A model generated the notes under the pieces. It did no database searches and was not told where the DNA came from. It saw nothing but the letters and a program-made list of their open reading frames with translations. From Oscheius tipulae (Eukaryota > Nematoda > Chromadorea > Rhabditida > Rhabditidae), in assembly GCA_037178975.1 (NCBI GenBank), contig JASJZH010000001.1:4154001-4218000 (forward strand): a stretch of 64,000 nt of DNA, written 5' to 3'. Made by a program: the position numbers and the translations under genes. The stretch's first letter is position 1, and the number at the start of each line of letters is the position of its first letter. This document shows positions 10,294 through 22,420 of this stretch, in pieces.

Positions 10294-13200
10294 ATGGAAG
10301 TCGGTGAAAATCCGTCAACAAGCCAAGAATTTTCATCAGAATTTGGTTAGCTGCTTTCTATTTCCTCTTCAAGAATTGAGTTGTTCAGAGACGAGTCTGA
10401 CCTTGCTGAAGAGTCTGAGGGAAAGCCGTTTTTCCTTGCTAGCCACAGTACTAGAAGCCCAAATTGATCACTCCGGGGTCAGTTTTAGTGCTGAGCGTCA
10501 ATTACGGTCCTTGTTTTGCAGCTTGTTCCCAATCGACTCTATCCAGACGGCAGCTTTCATAAACAATCGCTGAAAGATTATGTTAGCGGCTTCTTCTTCT
10601 TCCTATATATCGTTCTTTTTAGCTCCGTCTGCGTACCCTAAAGCCAGTCCTGACCGTTCAATCGCTGGCCAACGACAAAAAATGGCAAACAGCTCATTAT
10701 CAAGGTACATTTTGCTCGTTTTCCCTTCAACAGGATAATTTTCAGCCATGGCCGATCAACGCAATAAGGAGACATATAATCAAGCGAGGTAGATAGTATT
10801 TTTGTTTTACGCTGGTTGTTGACGCTGGTCGTCTTGCCTTGCCCTATCATTACCTATCTTTTTCAGTCTGCTGCGAAGACGAGCCCTCGGACAACGTGTG
10901 GCACCCAAGTTCTTCCACGGTCTCCAAGACTTCTTCCGTTATCACTATCGGATCGTCGGTCACGCGGAACGAACCTATAATGTGCGCTTCGATCGCACTG
11001 GACAGTATATCTTCACCGGCTCCGACGACTCTCTGGTCAAAGTCTGGGACATGAGTCAGGCTGTGCTGCGATATACGTTCCGTGGAGCCAGCTCCGTCAT
11101 CTCCGACATGGATATCTCGTTCTGCAACCAGTTCATGGTCACAGCCGGCTCCGATAAATCTGTCAGGTCTGTTTTTTTTTAGCAGGCTTTTTGCCGGAAG
11201 AATTGTGCGCTTGAGCGTCATCAAAATTCTACGGAGTGTATTTTTGTGGTTTGCAATCTAGAAGGTTCGCGTGACAGCCTATCAGAATATCGCTGCAATC
11301 AGCCTCGATAGAGATAGTGAATGAGCGTAAACTTTCAGAATCTGGGACCTGCAGAATGGAGCCATGATCCAGGTGTACAAGAGTCACTCGAATTCCATCT
11401 GCTCGATCTACTTCCTGCCCAAGGTCTTTCAAGATCGTCGCTGGATTGTCTCGTTTGGAAACGACTGCAATGTCATCTTCTACGAATTCGATGGAAAGCA
11501 GAAGCAGTTTGAATTGTATGTTTCTTTCAGATATACACCTCAAGAAAGGGTTTCAGCAGACGAGTAATTTTCAATGTGCGCACGGCGCCCGGACTGAAAG
11601 TTCTCTCTGGAACGTACAGCAGCTGCGGAGACTGGGTAGCAGCTGGCGACTCACACGGCTACGTTCATCTGTTTCGCTTTCTCGAGGACAACTATCACGT
11701 CGACTTGGACTTTAAGGCCATCCCCGTACGATTCTTTTTATTAGACCTAATACCTTTGAATTCAGGCGCAGGAAAAGCTGGACACTTTGGAATGGGCTCA
11801 TTCCGGCATCGCCTTCATCGCCTGCAGTTCCCGTCATCATGTCGCCAGAATCTGGCGGTTCATCAACGACAACTGGCACTTTTTGGAATTCAGCCCGCAG
11901 TTGTAGTGTTTTCAGTTTTTCACAAATATCTGGTGACCATTTTAGACTCGACGAATCGATGACAAACGTTCTGCATTCAACAAAGCTCAAGTACGGAATC
12001 AATATGGCGGTCTGGAATCTCGATGACACAAAGATTATTGTCTCTGGCACGGACTTCAAGAGTAGGAAAGATTTGTTTTTCTACTCAAACTCCCGTTTAA
12101 GTTCGTATCTTCGACGCCGTCACAGCCCAGGAAATATACTGTCTGAACGGTCACAAGTCTTATGCATACCATCTGAAGATTCATCCCACGCATCCGAACG
12201 TGGTCGTCAGTCTCGGACATGATGGTCTCATTTTGGTAGAATCTTTCTATTAACGTTGTGTTTAACCATCTTGCAGATTTGGGATATCGAGATGGGAAAA
12301 CAGTTGAACATCTTCACGAATGAGGCCAGTGACGATGATGGCGATGTCATCTCTTCGGCCATTCTAGATTGTGCCTTCTCACCGGACTCAACCACCTTAG
12401 CCATTGTCGACGATACGGGTGGTCTCGCTGTCTACGGATACGGCGGAAATGACCACTTCATGGCCCCGAAAGAGCAGTTTTTCTCCTCCGATTACAGGTT
12501 TACTCCTTTTTATATTTTAAACAAAACATCGTTTAGCCCAACAATTTCTGATGAAGACGACTTCCCGATTGACGTGGAAACCGGGCATCCGCCTCATCTG
12601 AGCTCACCCCCGTGGCTGATCGATGCTCGTTCGAATCCACTTGATGAGAAATGGCAGAAGAAGGTCCCGGGACGAGAGAGAGCGAACAACGAGGTCGGCG
12701 AGCTCGAATGCGCCTGGACGACACGCTCAATTATTCCAAAGCTGACAGAAGAGATTTCTAATCAGTGGGTTGAGGTTCGTACTCTTTTTCCCTAAAAAAA
12801 TGGTTTAAAATAATCTCCAGAAACAATTGGGACTGTCGGTCGAAAACAATAAGAATCTGTCTCTCTACGATAGTCGTTTTGATCAGTACAAAGCTCTCGG
12901 GAGCGAGGAACCGGCGCCTCCGAAACCCACCTCAAGTAGACGTCGTACTCAGCTACCAACTCTGGATGAACTGGTCCGAGAGCAGCGTGAACGTCGTCTC
13001 CAGATAAACGACTATCGCAGCGAGGACGATGAGGACTACAATGCGTCGGAGGAGGGCGAAGAGCAGAGACCCCAGGCGGACAGCGAGGAGGATGGCGAGG
13101 ACACAAGTGACGAGTCCTATGGCAGCAGGAACAGTCAGCAACGAGAAGATGTTTGTAGTTTTCGCATTTGCTATGAAATCAGTCATTCAGAACAGGGAGC

Positions 13201-16200
13201 AGGCCGCCGAAGAGGAAGAGGAAGTGGTCAGAACGTCGTCCGGACGTCAGAGTCGTCCTCCCAGACCGTCTGTCTTTGTGTCGGACAATCGTCCAGTGCG
13301 TCGAAGGAATCGAAGACAGGCTGTCGAGGTGGAAGACCACATAGAGGACGAGAGCTCGCGCGATATTCCCGAGGAAGAGACGTCCGTCGCAGGACCTTCA
13401 GTCAAACAGCCGCCGAAGCCGGTCAAGGAGAAGAAGAGCAAAATGGATGGTATTGCTACGGATTGGCTACCACTTTAAGACGATGGTTCAGAGTCTCTGG
13501 CTACGTTTCCTCTCATCATGCAAGAGGTCCGACCCAAGCGCTTCCCCTATTTCCCGCAGATCGGAGACAATGTCGTCTACTTCCGACAAGGACATCAAGC
13601 CTATCTGGATCTGTGTCAGCTGAAGAACTACTACCAGATTACGAAGAAAATGCAGCCACCGTAAGTCTTTTAGTCATTTTGTTCAAAGAAAGGATATAGG
13701 GCAAATGCGAAGGCGGAAGAATTCTGCACGGTAGTTGAGGTCAAATACACAATGAAGCCCTACAGGCTGGCATGTGTTCGTCTTGCTCAGACCGGTCGTC
13801 ATGATGATCCAACTGGGGTCTTTTTTAACGTCAAGTAAGGATCTTTTTTGCCAATTAAACCTGTTCTAGATTCCACGATGCTGAGGGTAGTGTGGATTTC
13901 ATCATTTTTCGACAGATCTACGAGAGAGCTCTGGCCAGTGGACTCACTGAAGGAACCGAGATCGAGGCCATTTTTGACGCGAAGTGGTACATGGGCTCTT
14001 TGCTCAGACGGGCGGATGTAGACGCGGATTATCCGGGGTAAGATCTGTCAGTTTCTATGTAAGCAGCTGTTGACAAACATACAGAAAGAACACTCGGAAC
14101 AGTAGATTCCCGATTTTCAGCTCGAGCTGGAATTGCATGGTTCTTCGCTGGCAGAACGGCGACGAGGAACGACTGAGTCCGTGGGAGATCCAGAAGAAGA
14201 CGGCCCGTCGAGTCAACGAGGATACAGTTTTGGAAGAGGAGCTGCTGATCACCTACGAGCCGAGCGCGGATGATTGGCCCGGCACTAGCCATCTGCCAGA
14301 GCGTAACATGCAGGTCTGCCTCATTCTATGACTTTAATTACATTTGATTAAGGAGCACTGTAAACGATTAGTCGCCGCCATCAATCAGCTCAATGGCAAC
14401 GCGACGGTCGCTCCCTTTACCAATCCTGTCAGTCTGGGCGATTACCCCGATTATGCTCAGCATGTCGCCTATTGCATCGACCTCTCAACCATCTGCCAAC
14501 GTCTTAACAACAAATTTTACAGGTTTCTTAACAGTTTTTCTTAATGACAAAATTGGTTACAGGAGACTCAGTGCCGTGCAGCACGATATTCGTCATATTG
14601 CGGTCGCCGCGGAGCAGTATAACGAGGTCGATTCGTCGATTCTGAAGAATTCGCGAATGCTCGTCGAGGCTCTGATTCGGTTCTCCAACGATACCAGTAT
14701 TCCTGTGAACGATTTTGAAAAATATTACGACTCGATGTTTGATCTGCCGAGCGAACATGTTACGGCCTATAGAGCGCCGAAATCTGGTACGTGTTCCTTC
14801 TTTATTCTCTTACAAAATGGATCTAGTCCCCAACGAGCTCGTGGAAATGGCCGTAGCTCTGCCGGCACAAGAAGAAGTCCAGAACTGGAAGGCGGAAGTT
14901 AAGCGAATTCTCGAGAGTGTCTTCGGTCAGCCCTTCGCCAAGCCTTTCTACGATAAGGACGAAGTCCGAGATGATGTAAGTCGCTTTTTGAAACGTTTAG
15001 ATTTGCAATACACGGGGGATCGAACCCGAGTTGTCTGGTTACATTCAAAAGAGATGTGGATGTCACAATCAGCCATTTTCTAGAGTATTCACACGGCTCT
15101 GAACGAGAAGGGTGACCTCAAATCGGTTGTGGACGAACTTGACAGCTTCGCTACACCGGAGGACGTCATCGCCAAGATCAGAGATATTACAGATGAGTGT
15201 CGTGATGCGGCGGGAAGAGACGGCGGTCAGAGAAGAGTATGTTTGCTTCTATTTTTTAACTAAAAACGAATTAAGACGCACGACTGTGCCGTCAAAGTGG
15301 ACAAGACCGTCGAGCAGAAGATGAAGGCAGTTGTCGACAAGTTTAAGACCTGTTTGGCTAATGTCGAGTTGAACGGGGTTTCCGTACGAAGAAACCTGAG
15401 ACAACGTGCCCCGAAGCAAAGCACTTATCAGACTCGTAGGTACGATTCCTTTGTTTATGGGATAGATGGAACCCCTTTTTCAGTCACAAATTGGAAACAT
15501 CTCGAAGCGCCGTCTACTATTCCGAGGAGCCGAATACGTCTAGAGCTTCTGCTGCCGAGATGAGATCTGCTCGAGGTAGGCGCATGTTTTCTGTCGTTTG
15601 TATGGCATACAATACCAACTCCAGACAAGGTAGATGTGGTAAGGGAGCGCTACTGAAAGTTCCTGGTGCACATGATTCGATGAGATATCTGGGAAGATAA
15701 TAGAACCAAAAACCTAAGGAAGTTTATTATGGTGGGATCACAGACGAGACTTTTAATAAAGAAGAACAAATAACCCGAGAAATGTTCTCACAGAATTGAC
15801 AGTAGGTTGTGAAGAGAAGGTTTCAGTTCAAAACCGAGGTGAATTTGATTCATCTTCTTTCTTTCCAGCCCTGCGCCGAACAGCCAGCGGTGAGACGAGC
15901 TCGTCAGCTGCCAGAGAATCGACCATTGAGCGCGAAATTCCGCATCGTCGAGGTTCAGCTCGTAGTAGAGCCGTCCGCTCCTCGACGGAATCTCTCCCGA
16001 CCAGTGATGCCGAAGAAATACCGGCTCCTTCTGCTCGCAGCCGAAGACGAACGACCCAACGTCTTCAGGAGGAGCTCGAGGACGATCTGCGCGACATTCG
16101 AGAGGACGAGGAGGAGCGCATGGATGCCCGTGAGACGGCCAGAAGACGTAAGAGGAAGCATAGTGTCTCGGATTCGGAAGGAGGTTTGTCTTTTCTCCCA

Positions 16201-16384
16201 ACGAACTTTACAAAATTACGTTTTAGAATATTTCTCGGGCAGTCCTATCCGATCGCGACCGACTCGTAGTTCCAGACGCTCGGCTAGAAATCGAGGCGAG
16301 ACGTCGGACGATGGAGCATCTTCGCCAGCCCCAATGTCTGTCAGTTCTTTCGGCCGCATCCGTCGTCCCCGTCAGCTTAATTAG
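10294..16384 (+). CDS. BRWD: BRWD/PHIP-family WD-repeat and bromodomain chromatin reader
   Basis: Twenty-seven exons, most separated by 37-45-base introns, join in frame (4,524 bases) to about 1,507 aa. Order: a short N-terminal region ending LVPNRLYPDG (family LVPRRLDW); an eight-bladed WD region from RIVGHAERTYNVRFDRTGQYIFTG; the conserved VPGRE linker; an acidic and basic stretch; the YFPQIGDNVVYFRQGHQAY Tudor/chromo-like cryptic domain; then a bromodomain with DYPDYAQHVAYCIDLSTICQRL and RRLSAVQHDIRHIA. A second helical region (PNELVEMA... WKAEVKRILESVF) looks like a worn second bromodomain. The tail is Ser/Arg/Glu-rich. Relatives read acetylated or methylated H3 and act as DDB1-CUL4 substrate receptors. 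The ATG directly follows TTTCTAG, an acceptor. Intron 14976-15083 holds a tRNA-like module. Confidence 0.92.
15003..15075 (-). repeat. tRNA-like module in BRWD intron 22
   Basis: Read on the minus strand, a perfect B-box-like GGTTCGATCC sits in a T-arm-like hairpin (GGGTTCGATCCCCC). The A-box side (TGGCTGATTGTGA) is poor. The 3' half ending GTATTGC lacks a good 5' partner. It looks like a decayed tRNA or the head of a tRNA-derived SINE, not a working tRNA. Confidence 0.4.
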
Positions 16385-16613
16385 ACCTTCTTTTCCTACC
16401 TCAAAATTGTATTCATAATAGGATCTTTCGCCACTTCTTACTCACCATTTATTATACCGGTCCTTTTTCGAAGAATCTCCCGATCTTGAAGATCTCGAAA
16501 AACTGTTAATTGTACCTAAAAAAAAAATTTTCTCTTATGATTTTCTCCTATCAACAGTGGTTTTCACAATTCCTACATTTCTGCAAAATTGAAGCCAGAA
16601 CCAGGAGAAAGTT

Positions 16614-18302
16614 ATGTGCGATGTGGCCGATTCGAGCCGGAATCTGCAGACTCTCTTCGCCGCAACCAGCTCCAAGTCGCTGTGGAGAGAAGAAAATGAG
16701 GAGGACTCGTATTCGTGGGTCGATACAGGTAATGCTTCTTTCTAGTGAGGGTAGGGGTTTATAAGGTTAATAACGAGTCGATATGCTAGTCTGTGAGTTC
16801 GGCGCTCACAATACCTTCATCTTGCAGAAAGCGCCACCTTTTCTTGTATGTGGACCGGCTGTGAGACGAGACATCTTCAAACGAAGCCGGCTCTCTTCAG
16901 TCATGTCTCGGATCATCTAAATAGCCGTTTAAACGGTACTTTGTCCTTGTTGCCTCCTGAATTATTCACACAGAGACCGTCTGTCCTATTCGCGGCTGTC
17001 AGTTTCGAGCTACAGAAAACTGGATAGTTGATGGACACGTTAAAATGCATCTACATCATGCCCAGCTTCAAATGGTGGCGCTGAAGCATATGAGGGCGTC
17101 GGAAGACTTTTCCAGGATAAAAACGTCAGTTTTTCTCTATTGGATTCTATATAGAAACGACTTTCAGATGCGGTTTCGAACCTAATCTGCAAGTGAACTT
17201 TGACGGACTCGATCTGAATTGTGAATGGGAATATTGCGAGGTTTTCTTCTTCATTAAAAAAAACATTTTTATAGGCGGTTCTCGACAATGTGGCCGACTT
17301 TTTCGATCATATTGCTTACCACGTGGATACGGCTGAGAAAAATGATGGGCTGTTCAATTGTGGCTGGAGGAACTGCTGCAAAGAGTTTAGGAGCAAAGGA
17401 GATCTCAGGTTCGTCAGTTTTTTTTGGCAGTTCGGGTTGGCCATCTTATCACTCGTTTCTCAACTAAAAAGAATTTTCAGAAAGCACATAAACCGAGAAG
17501 TCTCCTTAAAAAAGTGTGCCTGCCCATTCTGCGGCTCCTGGATGAGCACTTGGGAGAAATTTGGACAGCATCTGCGAAGAAGACCCACAACGACAGAATT
17601 TGTAACTTTTAAGCACTTTTCCCCGCATAAAAGCCTTTAGCAATGCGTAGAATGCCACAAATATTTTGCGGACGCCGCAATGCTGGCCCTACATCTTCCG
17701 GCACACATTTCCAAGGAATGCTGCTCCCTCTGTGGCGTCTATTTTAGGTCAAAATACGAGTTGGACAGGTTTATCCAGCTTTTTTCCTATTACTTAAAGT
17801 TTTTAGACACATGCAGAAGAAACATTGCGAGCCGAAAGTAAAGACGATACGATGCGATGTTCCTGGCTGTAGTGAGGAGTTTAAACATGCTGTAGGTTTG
17901 GATTTCTCATTTGAAGATCACCATTTATAGGCTCAACTAGTCCATCACAGACAAGCACATGATATCCCCCAATTCAAGTGTAAACTGTGCGACGAGAAGT
18001 TCGTCTTTCGAATTGATCTGACGAGGCACAAAATTAATAGTCATCCGGTCAGTTTTAGTTGAAACGCGTAGTCCACGTCTACCTATTATGTCCATTTACA
18101 GAACCTGCCAAAAAGTCTGAACTATGAGTGTCACATCTGCAGCAAGCGAGTCGACAGCGGCCCGAAGTTGAGCTACCATCTGCGCAAGATTCATGACTAC
18201 GGACTGCCGTCCGGCTTTAGTCGATTCACCTTCAAGCTCTTCGCCGATCAAATCTACCGCGTTTCGACGCTCAAATTGACACGGGAAATGCTAGAAGAGT
18301 AG
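16614..18302 (+). CDS. hinf-1: HINFP/MIZF histone H4 transcription factor, C2H2 zinc-finger protein
   Basis: Exons 16614-16728, 16828-16935, 16974-17124, 17168-17240, 17275-17408, 17481-17601, 17641-17768, 17807-17891, 17931-18047 and 18102-18302 join to 410 aa. About nine C2H2 or C2H2-like fingers run through the protein. The first ones have the HINFP style CxWxxC...H (CMWTGC, CEWEYC, CGWRNC). The C-terminus has LSYHLRKIHDYGLPSGFSRF, the HINFP signature after the last finger. In vertebrates HINFP drives histone H4 genes at the G1/S switch. The start at 16614 gives MCDVADSS; the gap from the BRWD stop is 229 bases. Intron 1 (99 bases) is longer than the others. Confidence 0.9.
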
Positions 18303-18408
18303 CTTTTATGCGTTTAATAAATTGTACATTCCAGTTTTTTTTGTTGCCATACGGGTTGATTCTCGTCAATATCATTCAAATCCATTTTGCACTCTAATAA
18401 CAGTGTAG

Positions 18409-20133
18409 ATGATCTCAAAAAGCATGCTGACGATTCTACCAAGAACGCTGACAGCGGCTTCGAGACGGCGCATCCTTTCGTCTGCCTTCAGCGCTGAAAA
18501 AGTAGGCCAATTCACTTATTTTTTCCAGGTAAAAAATTCTTAGGAATGGTCTTCGCGCCACCAGGAATTGACAAAACTGGGTCTCGGTGGCGATTACGAA
18601 TGGATCAGTGCCGTCCAAAAGAAGTTTATCGGCGGCGGAGTGGCTAGGTTTGTTTATTCTATTTTTTTAAATTAAGAAATTGTATATTTCAGTGCTGTCG
18701 ACGTAGACGCAGCCGTCTGTGTGGCCGAGCAGCGAGATCAAGTCAACGACATCATCGAGCTGATCTACAAGCTCCGACACACGGAAAACGCGGCGGATAT
18801 GCTTCCCTCGACCGAGTATGCCTTTATCAGACTGCTTCTGAAGCACGAGCCAGATGTCATCTTCAAACTGGCCGAGGATCCAGTTCGTTCTGTGTTTTTA
18901 ATCTCAAAGGAATAGTCTATTTCAGATAAACTACGGCATCTTCATGAACAAGCATTCGGCCTGTCTGGCCATCGACCATTTCCTCAAGCGCGACAATATT
19001 CAAGGAGCTGCCCGATTGGCCGCCTGGGTCATGCTCCAGGAGATGACGGACAACGAATTGCTCAATTTACTGGGTAACATCTTCTTTACGAATGAAGTCA
19101 TACAAAGTTTGTACAGTTCTTCACGCTTGTGCCCGTTGGGCAGAGTTGCCGAAGGACCAGCAGACGCTGCCGAAAGAAGAAAAGACGGAAGAGGATGACG
19201 GAGAAGAGGTTGGTTTCTCTATTTTCAGCCTATCCTTTTGTTCAGAAGACGGTCAAGTTTCCCTACCTGAAGAATTATCATTTCGACGAACATTTTGATC
19301 TGACCGAGGCCGGGCATCTTGTCGGAAAGACGCTTCTCTGGGTCGGACGTGATTGCAGCTCGCTTGGAGAAGATCTGGGGAAATCGCTCCGTCTCCTTGG
19401 GGCTGTTCTTTCCGATAAGTTGGTTTTTTCCATACTTGTTTTTACCTAGATAACTTCAGATACGAGCTGGCAGCAACTCTCGCCACATCCTCAATTGATG
19501 GCTCAATCGCTGCCCTGATTCAACAGCGACTCGTACCGGCCGAGGGTGCGGATATACCGGATGCACAGAAGAAGATTTTAGACGGATTGGCGGAGTGCAA
19601 GAAGAGCGAAAAGAAGGCTAGTGAGCTGCTTCTCGACGTTTTGAACACGGTACTTTAGTTTTTTTTTAAATGTTTTGCGGTTATATGAGGAGCAAAAGTA
19701 AGAAAGAAGCCTGTTAGTAGGGGGTGTATATTCCCAAAAAGTAAAAATAATGGTCAGTGATCGAACCCGGGATTTGTTATTCCATAGTCTGAGCTCTTCT
19801 TCACTACGCCAGACTGAGCTAACTGATATTCTCTTATGAACGTCCCGTTTTCAGTTGAAAGAAAAGGAAGAAGGAGCTCTGGTCCAGAAGCAGGTAGCCG
19901 AATTCAAGGACTGGAACAGACGACGACAGGAACTGGTAAAAGCCCAGGCCGAGCGAGTCCTTCTGCGAGTTCGGGCGGAGGAGATAACGAAAGAGATGGA
20001 TGAACTGGAGAAACAGAACGAGAAGCTATTCTTCTTTGAGAACCGCCTCCGATGGGAGAAAAAGGCAGCCGAAAACAGCAAAATTGCCGAGGAATATGCT
20101 GCCTCGAAAACGAAAGCAGTCCGCGCGAAATAA
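18409..20133 (+). CDS. MRPS27: Mitochondrial small-subunit ribosomal protein mS27 (MRPS27)
   Basis: Exons 18409-18501, 18544-18647, 18693-18882, 18926-19073, 19117-19208, 19246-19418, 19460-19649 and 19855-20133 give 422 aa, near the human length. An arginine-rich N-terminus (RTLTAASRRRILSSAF) fits a mitochondrial import signal. The middle is helical, PPR-like, with IIELIYKLRHTENA and INYGIFMNKHSACLAIDHF, both of which line up with MRPS27. The end is a charged coiled coil (LKEKEEGALVQKQVAEF). It binds 12S rRNA in the mitoribosome. It starts only 106 bases after the HINFP stop on the same strand, right after an acceptor-like GTGTAG. A second in-frame ATG is at 18424. Intron 19650-19854 carries a tRNA-like module. 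Confidence 0.82.
19752..19828 (-). repeat. tRNA-like module in MRPS27 intron 7
   Basis: On the minus strand it reads TCAGTTAGCTCAGTCTGGCG (A-box TAGCTCAGTCTGG), about 45 bases later GGGTTCGATCACTG (B-box), then ACCA. TCAGT and ACTGA at the ends can pair, but the T-stem is broken, so a functional tRNA is unlikely. The host intron is 205 bases, about five times the local norm. Confidence 0.6.
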
Positions 20134-20582
20134 TCCATGTTTTTTTAGAGTAGTGTCTTTGATTAAATTTGTTTCTGTTGTTATCTTGTTGGTAAATCAT
20201 GGTTATTTTGATCTGTTTTAAATTGAATTAGGTCTAACCACCACTAATATCTCTAACATTCAATCGACTCGGTAATGAAAAGAAAATGTGCTCCCGTAGT
20301 ATACAAGAGAGGTTTCGATCGAGAGTTTTTGGAGTAGAATGACTGCCTGCTAGTGGTCGAGGCTGAAGCTGTCTTTTAAATGGTTTATTTTCTTCAGCTG
20401 TAACCTGCCTGGAGAGAACGAGGAGGAAAGAGTCAATATGTAGAGTTGGAAAGACCCGGTGTTGAGCAATGAAATGAGTGAAAAGAGAAAGTTGCAAGTG
20501 TCTATGGTTTTGTGAGAGAGATGACTAGGAAGCAGGGACAAATCTTGAGTACATGTGAGTGAGGGTGAGTCAAAACGTCATA

Positions 20583-20669
20583 CAGTCAACTCTCGATATA
20601 GTAGACTTCACCAAATAGTAGATTTTTTTTTCGTGCAAAACGTGTGTCTGCTATATCGAGAGTTGACTC
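20583..20669. mobile_element. 87-bp palindromic MITE, TA target (pogo/mariner-like ends)
   Basis: The left end CAGTCAACTCTCGATATAG is matched at the right end by its inverted copy with one change. The element is flanked by TA at 20581-20582 and 20670-20671. The arms continue for about 23 bases, leaving only about 40 bases inside. The TA duplication and CAGT... ends fit a Tc1/mariner or pogo type non-autonomous element. It lies in the gap between MRPS27 and BORCS8. Confidence 0.85.
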
Positions 20670-20953
20670 TATCTTGAAGTTGATACCATCTTTGACCTTT
20701 AAAGAAGGTAAGTCTAAAAGACTGCAAAGAAAAGTTATCTGCCGAAGACGCAACTTATTTTCTGACGTTCCAATCGAGAAAGCAACTTGTTCTGGCCCAG
20801 GAGTGTATCAGTACACCTTTAGGAAATCACCCAAAGAACATTCAAAATCGATATATCTGGTCCAAAAAAGCATCACTGGCTCTCGTTCTTCTAAACTTTC
20901 TTCTCTCAATTCACCTATTCCTATAAGAAAACGAATACCGGATTTAATAGACA

Positions 20954-21613
20954 ATGCAAGAGAAGGCCAATCCTGCTAAAATCAAGGAACTGGAAAGCAG
21001 AAGTCGATTGGTTGCCGAGAGAGTAACGGAAGGAGTTCGTATCTTGGACCACGATCCCTCCTTGGCTCTCTATCGACTTCAAGGTGATCAACTTCTTCGA
21101 TTTTTAATGTGAATTTTGCAGAACACGTCGGGAGGAGTCTCCCAGGGCTGGTCAACCGGAAGATTCTGCTGAATCAGCAGGCTCAGGTCCAATCCGGCGT
21201 CCTGTTCGATCTCGAGAATGCTTTGAGGTGCGTAAAGAATTATCCTCTTCAACTTTGGAGAAAAATCGCGCTGCACGAAATCGCATTGCAAAAAAAGAGA
21301 TGCAATCGTAGGCCAAACAGATTTGCTGCCGCGGGTTGCGTCAATACAATAGCGCAGTGCCAAGTTACGCTATTAACTCAACGAGGGTCGGATTCGAATA
21401 CCGGAATTGAAATTTATTCTGGATCGACAGAAACCATTTTTCAGCACGGTAGAGAATATGAAGAGCTCAACCGAGACATTTGGGAGCTGCATAGAGATGC
21501 TGCGGAACTGCATGAAGATGGACATCGGGACGGGCCGGAAGGGCTCGGAGACGACAATGAAGCATCGAAGTAAGTCCCTGCACGACGTTCCAAGAGACCC
21601 AAAGAACGAATGA
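20954..21613 (+). CDS. BORCS8: BORC complex subunit 8 homologue (BORCS8/MEF2BNB)
   Basis: Exons 20954-21083, 21122-21227 and 21445-21613 join to 134 aa, against about 119 in human. The conserved core reads [21 protein letters not shown], nearly the same as human BORCS8, and is followed by [11 protein letters not shown], matching its second helix. BORC sits on lysosomes and recruits ARL8 and kinesin for outward movement. The C-terminus is basic and specific to this gene. The ATG comes three bases after an acceptor (TTTAATAG). The 217-base second intron carries a tRNA-like module. Last of the five-gene plus-strand run, 820 bases after MRPS27. Confidence 0.87.
21341..21409 (+). repeat. tRNA-like module in BORCS8 intron 2
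   Basis: AATAGCGCAGTGCC (A-box TAGCGCAGTGC) is followed about 40 bases later by GGATTCGAATACCGG (B-box GATTCGAATACC, a T-arm-like hairpin). CAAT at the left and ATTG at the right can pair. The cloverleaf is incomplete. It is probably tRNA-derived. Confidence 0.55.
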
Positions 21614-21660
21614 GAAACCCTTGTACAAAGTGTTTAAACATGAAACCTATTTATTTCTGT

Positions 21661-22420
21661 TTATTGTTTCTTGTCGATGGCAGTGGCCACAACCCCGTTG
21701 CAGGAGATTGTAGAGTGGATCTCATCGCCGACTCGCGTACGAACGATCAGACTATCTTTCTCTCCGCTCTAAAATAGTTTTTCTTATAGTTTATTTGACT
21801 CTGTTCACTGCGGGAGCATGGGGTTCTCATCCAAGCTTTGGATCGAGATAGCTCGAAAACGGCGTGCCTCGCTAACTACCAATCGGTTCCAAAACGAACT
21901 GTGGACTGTAAACTCACCTTGATGGCCTTCTGCCTGTGAACAAGTTTGCCATCCTCGATGGTGATGGTACTCATGACGTGACGACCATCTGGAGTCGTCT
22001 CTTCACTCTCCTCTCCCACTTTGAATCGCCAGGTTCCGTTCTGAAAATAAGTTTTGGGAATTGTATATCGAGCAGATGAGAAAGTTGGAACAGTGCTTAG
22101 TTCGAAAGTAAGATTCGAAGAACTGCTAATTCTAAGAGTGCTGGCTCTTTCAAAGGATAGACATATGATCCGCAACCGTGATTCTAAAAATAAACACACT
22201 TTGACAGTAGAATAGAAGTAGAAGGTCCAGGTTCCGTCTCCCTGGAAAACACTCATCAGAAACGACACAGACTGAAGGAACTCACGTTGTTCTTGAACTC
22301 GATCGAGGCATTGGCAGCCCCAGCAACTTTCCTTAGCAGATAGTTCACTCCAACCTCCTTGAGGTAGTCGTCAAACTTCTCGCTCTTAATTTGCTTGAAG
22401 ATGCCTTCGAAGTTTTCCAT
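21661..22420 (-). CDS. Intracellular fatty-acid-binding protein (FABP/LBP family)
   Basis: Exons 22286-22420, 22200-22241, 21918-22040 and 21661-21768 join to 135 aa, the standard length of the ten-strand FABP barrel. Family marks: an N-terminal GIFKQIKSEKFDDYLKEVGV (helix-turn-helix lid), the SIEF and WTFYFYSTVK strands, a long FKVGEESEETTPDGRHVMS (compare F.LG..FDETTADGR), and KLVHRQK. No signal peptide, so it resembles the cytosolic nematode LBPs that carry fatty acids. The second exon codes only 14 residues. Identification is firm; the paralogue is not resolved. Confidence 0.9.

Noticed and set aside
16729-16827. Sixth tRNA-like module in HINFP intron 1 (GGTTAATAACGAG... GAGTTCGGCGCTC)
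   Set aside because: Only a partial B-box-like match and no clear A-box; too weak to list with the others.
19752-19828. Functional tRNA gene
   Set aside because: A- and B-boxes are present, but the T-stem does not pair and no convincing anticodon arm forms; treated as tRNA-like only.
20644-20979. 111-codon plus ORF before BORCS8
   Set aside because: It starts inside the small MITE and overlaps the BORCS8 start; no domain, low-complexity basic sequence.
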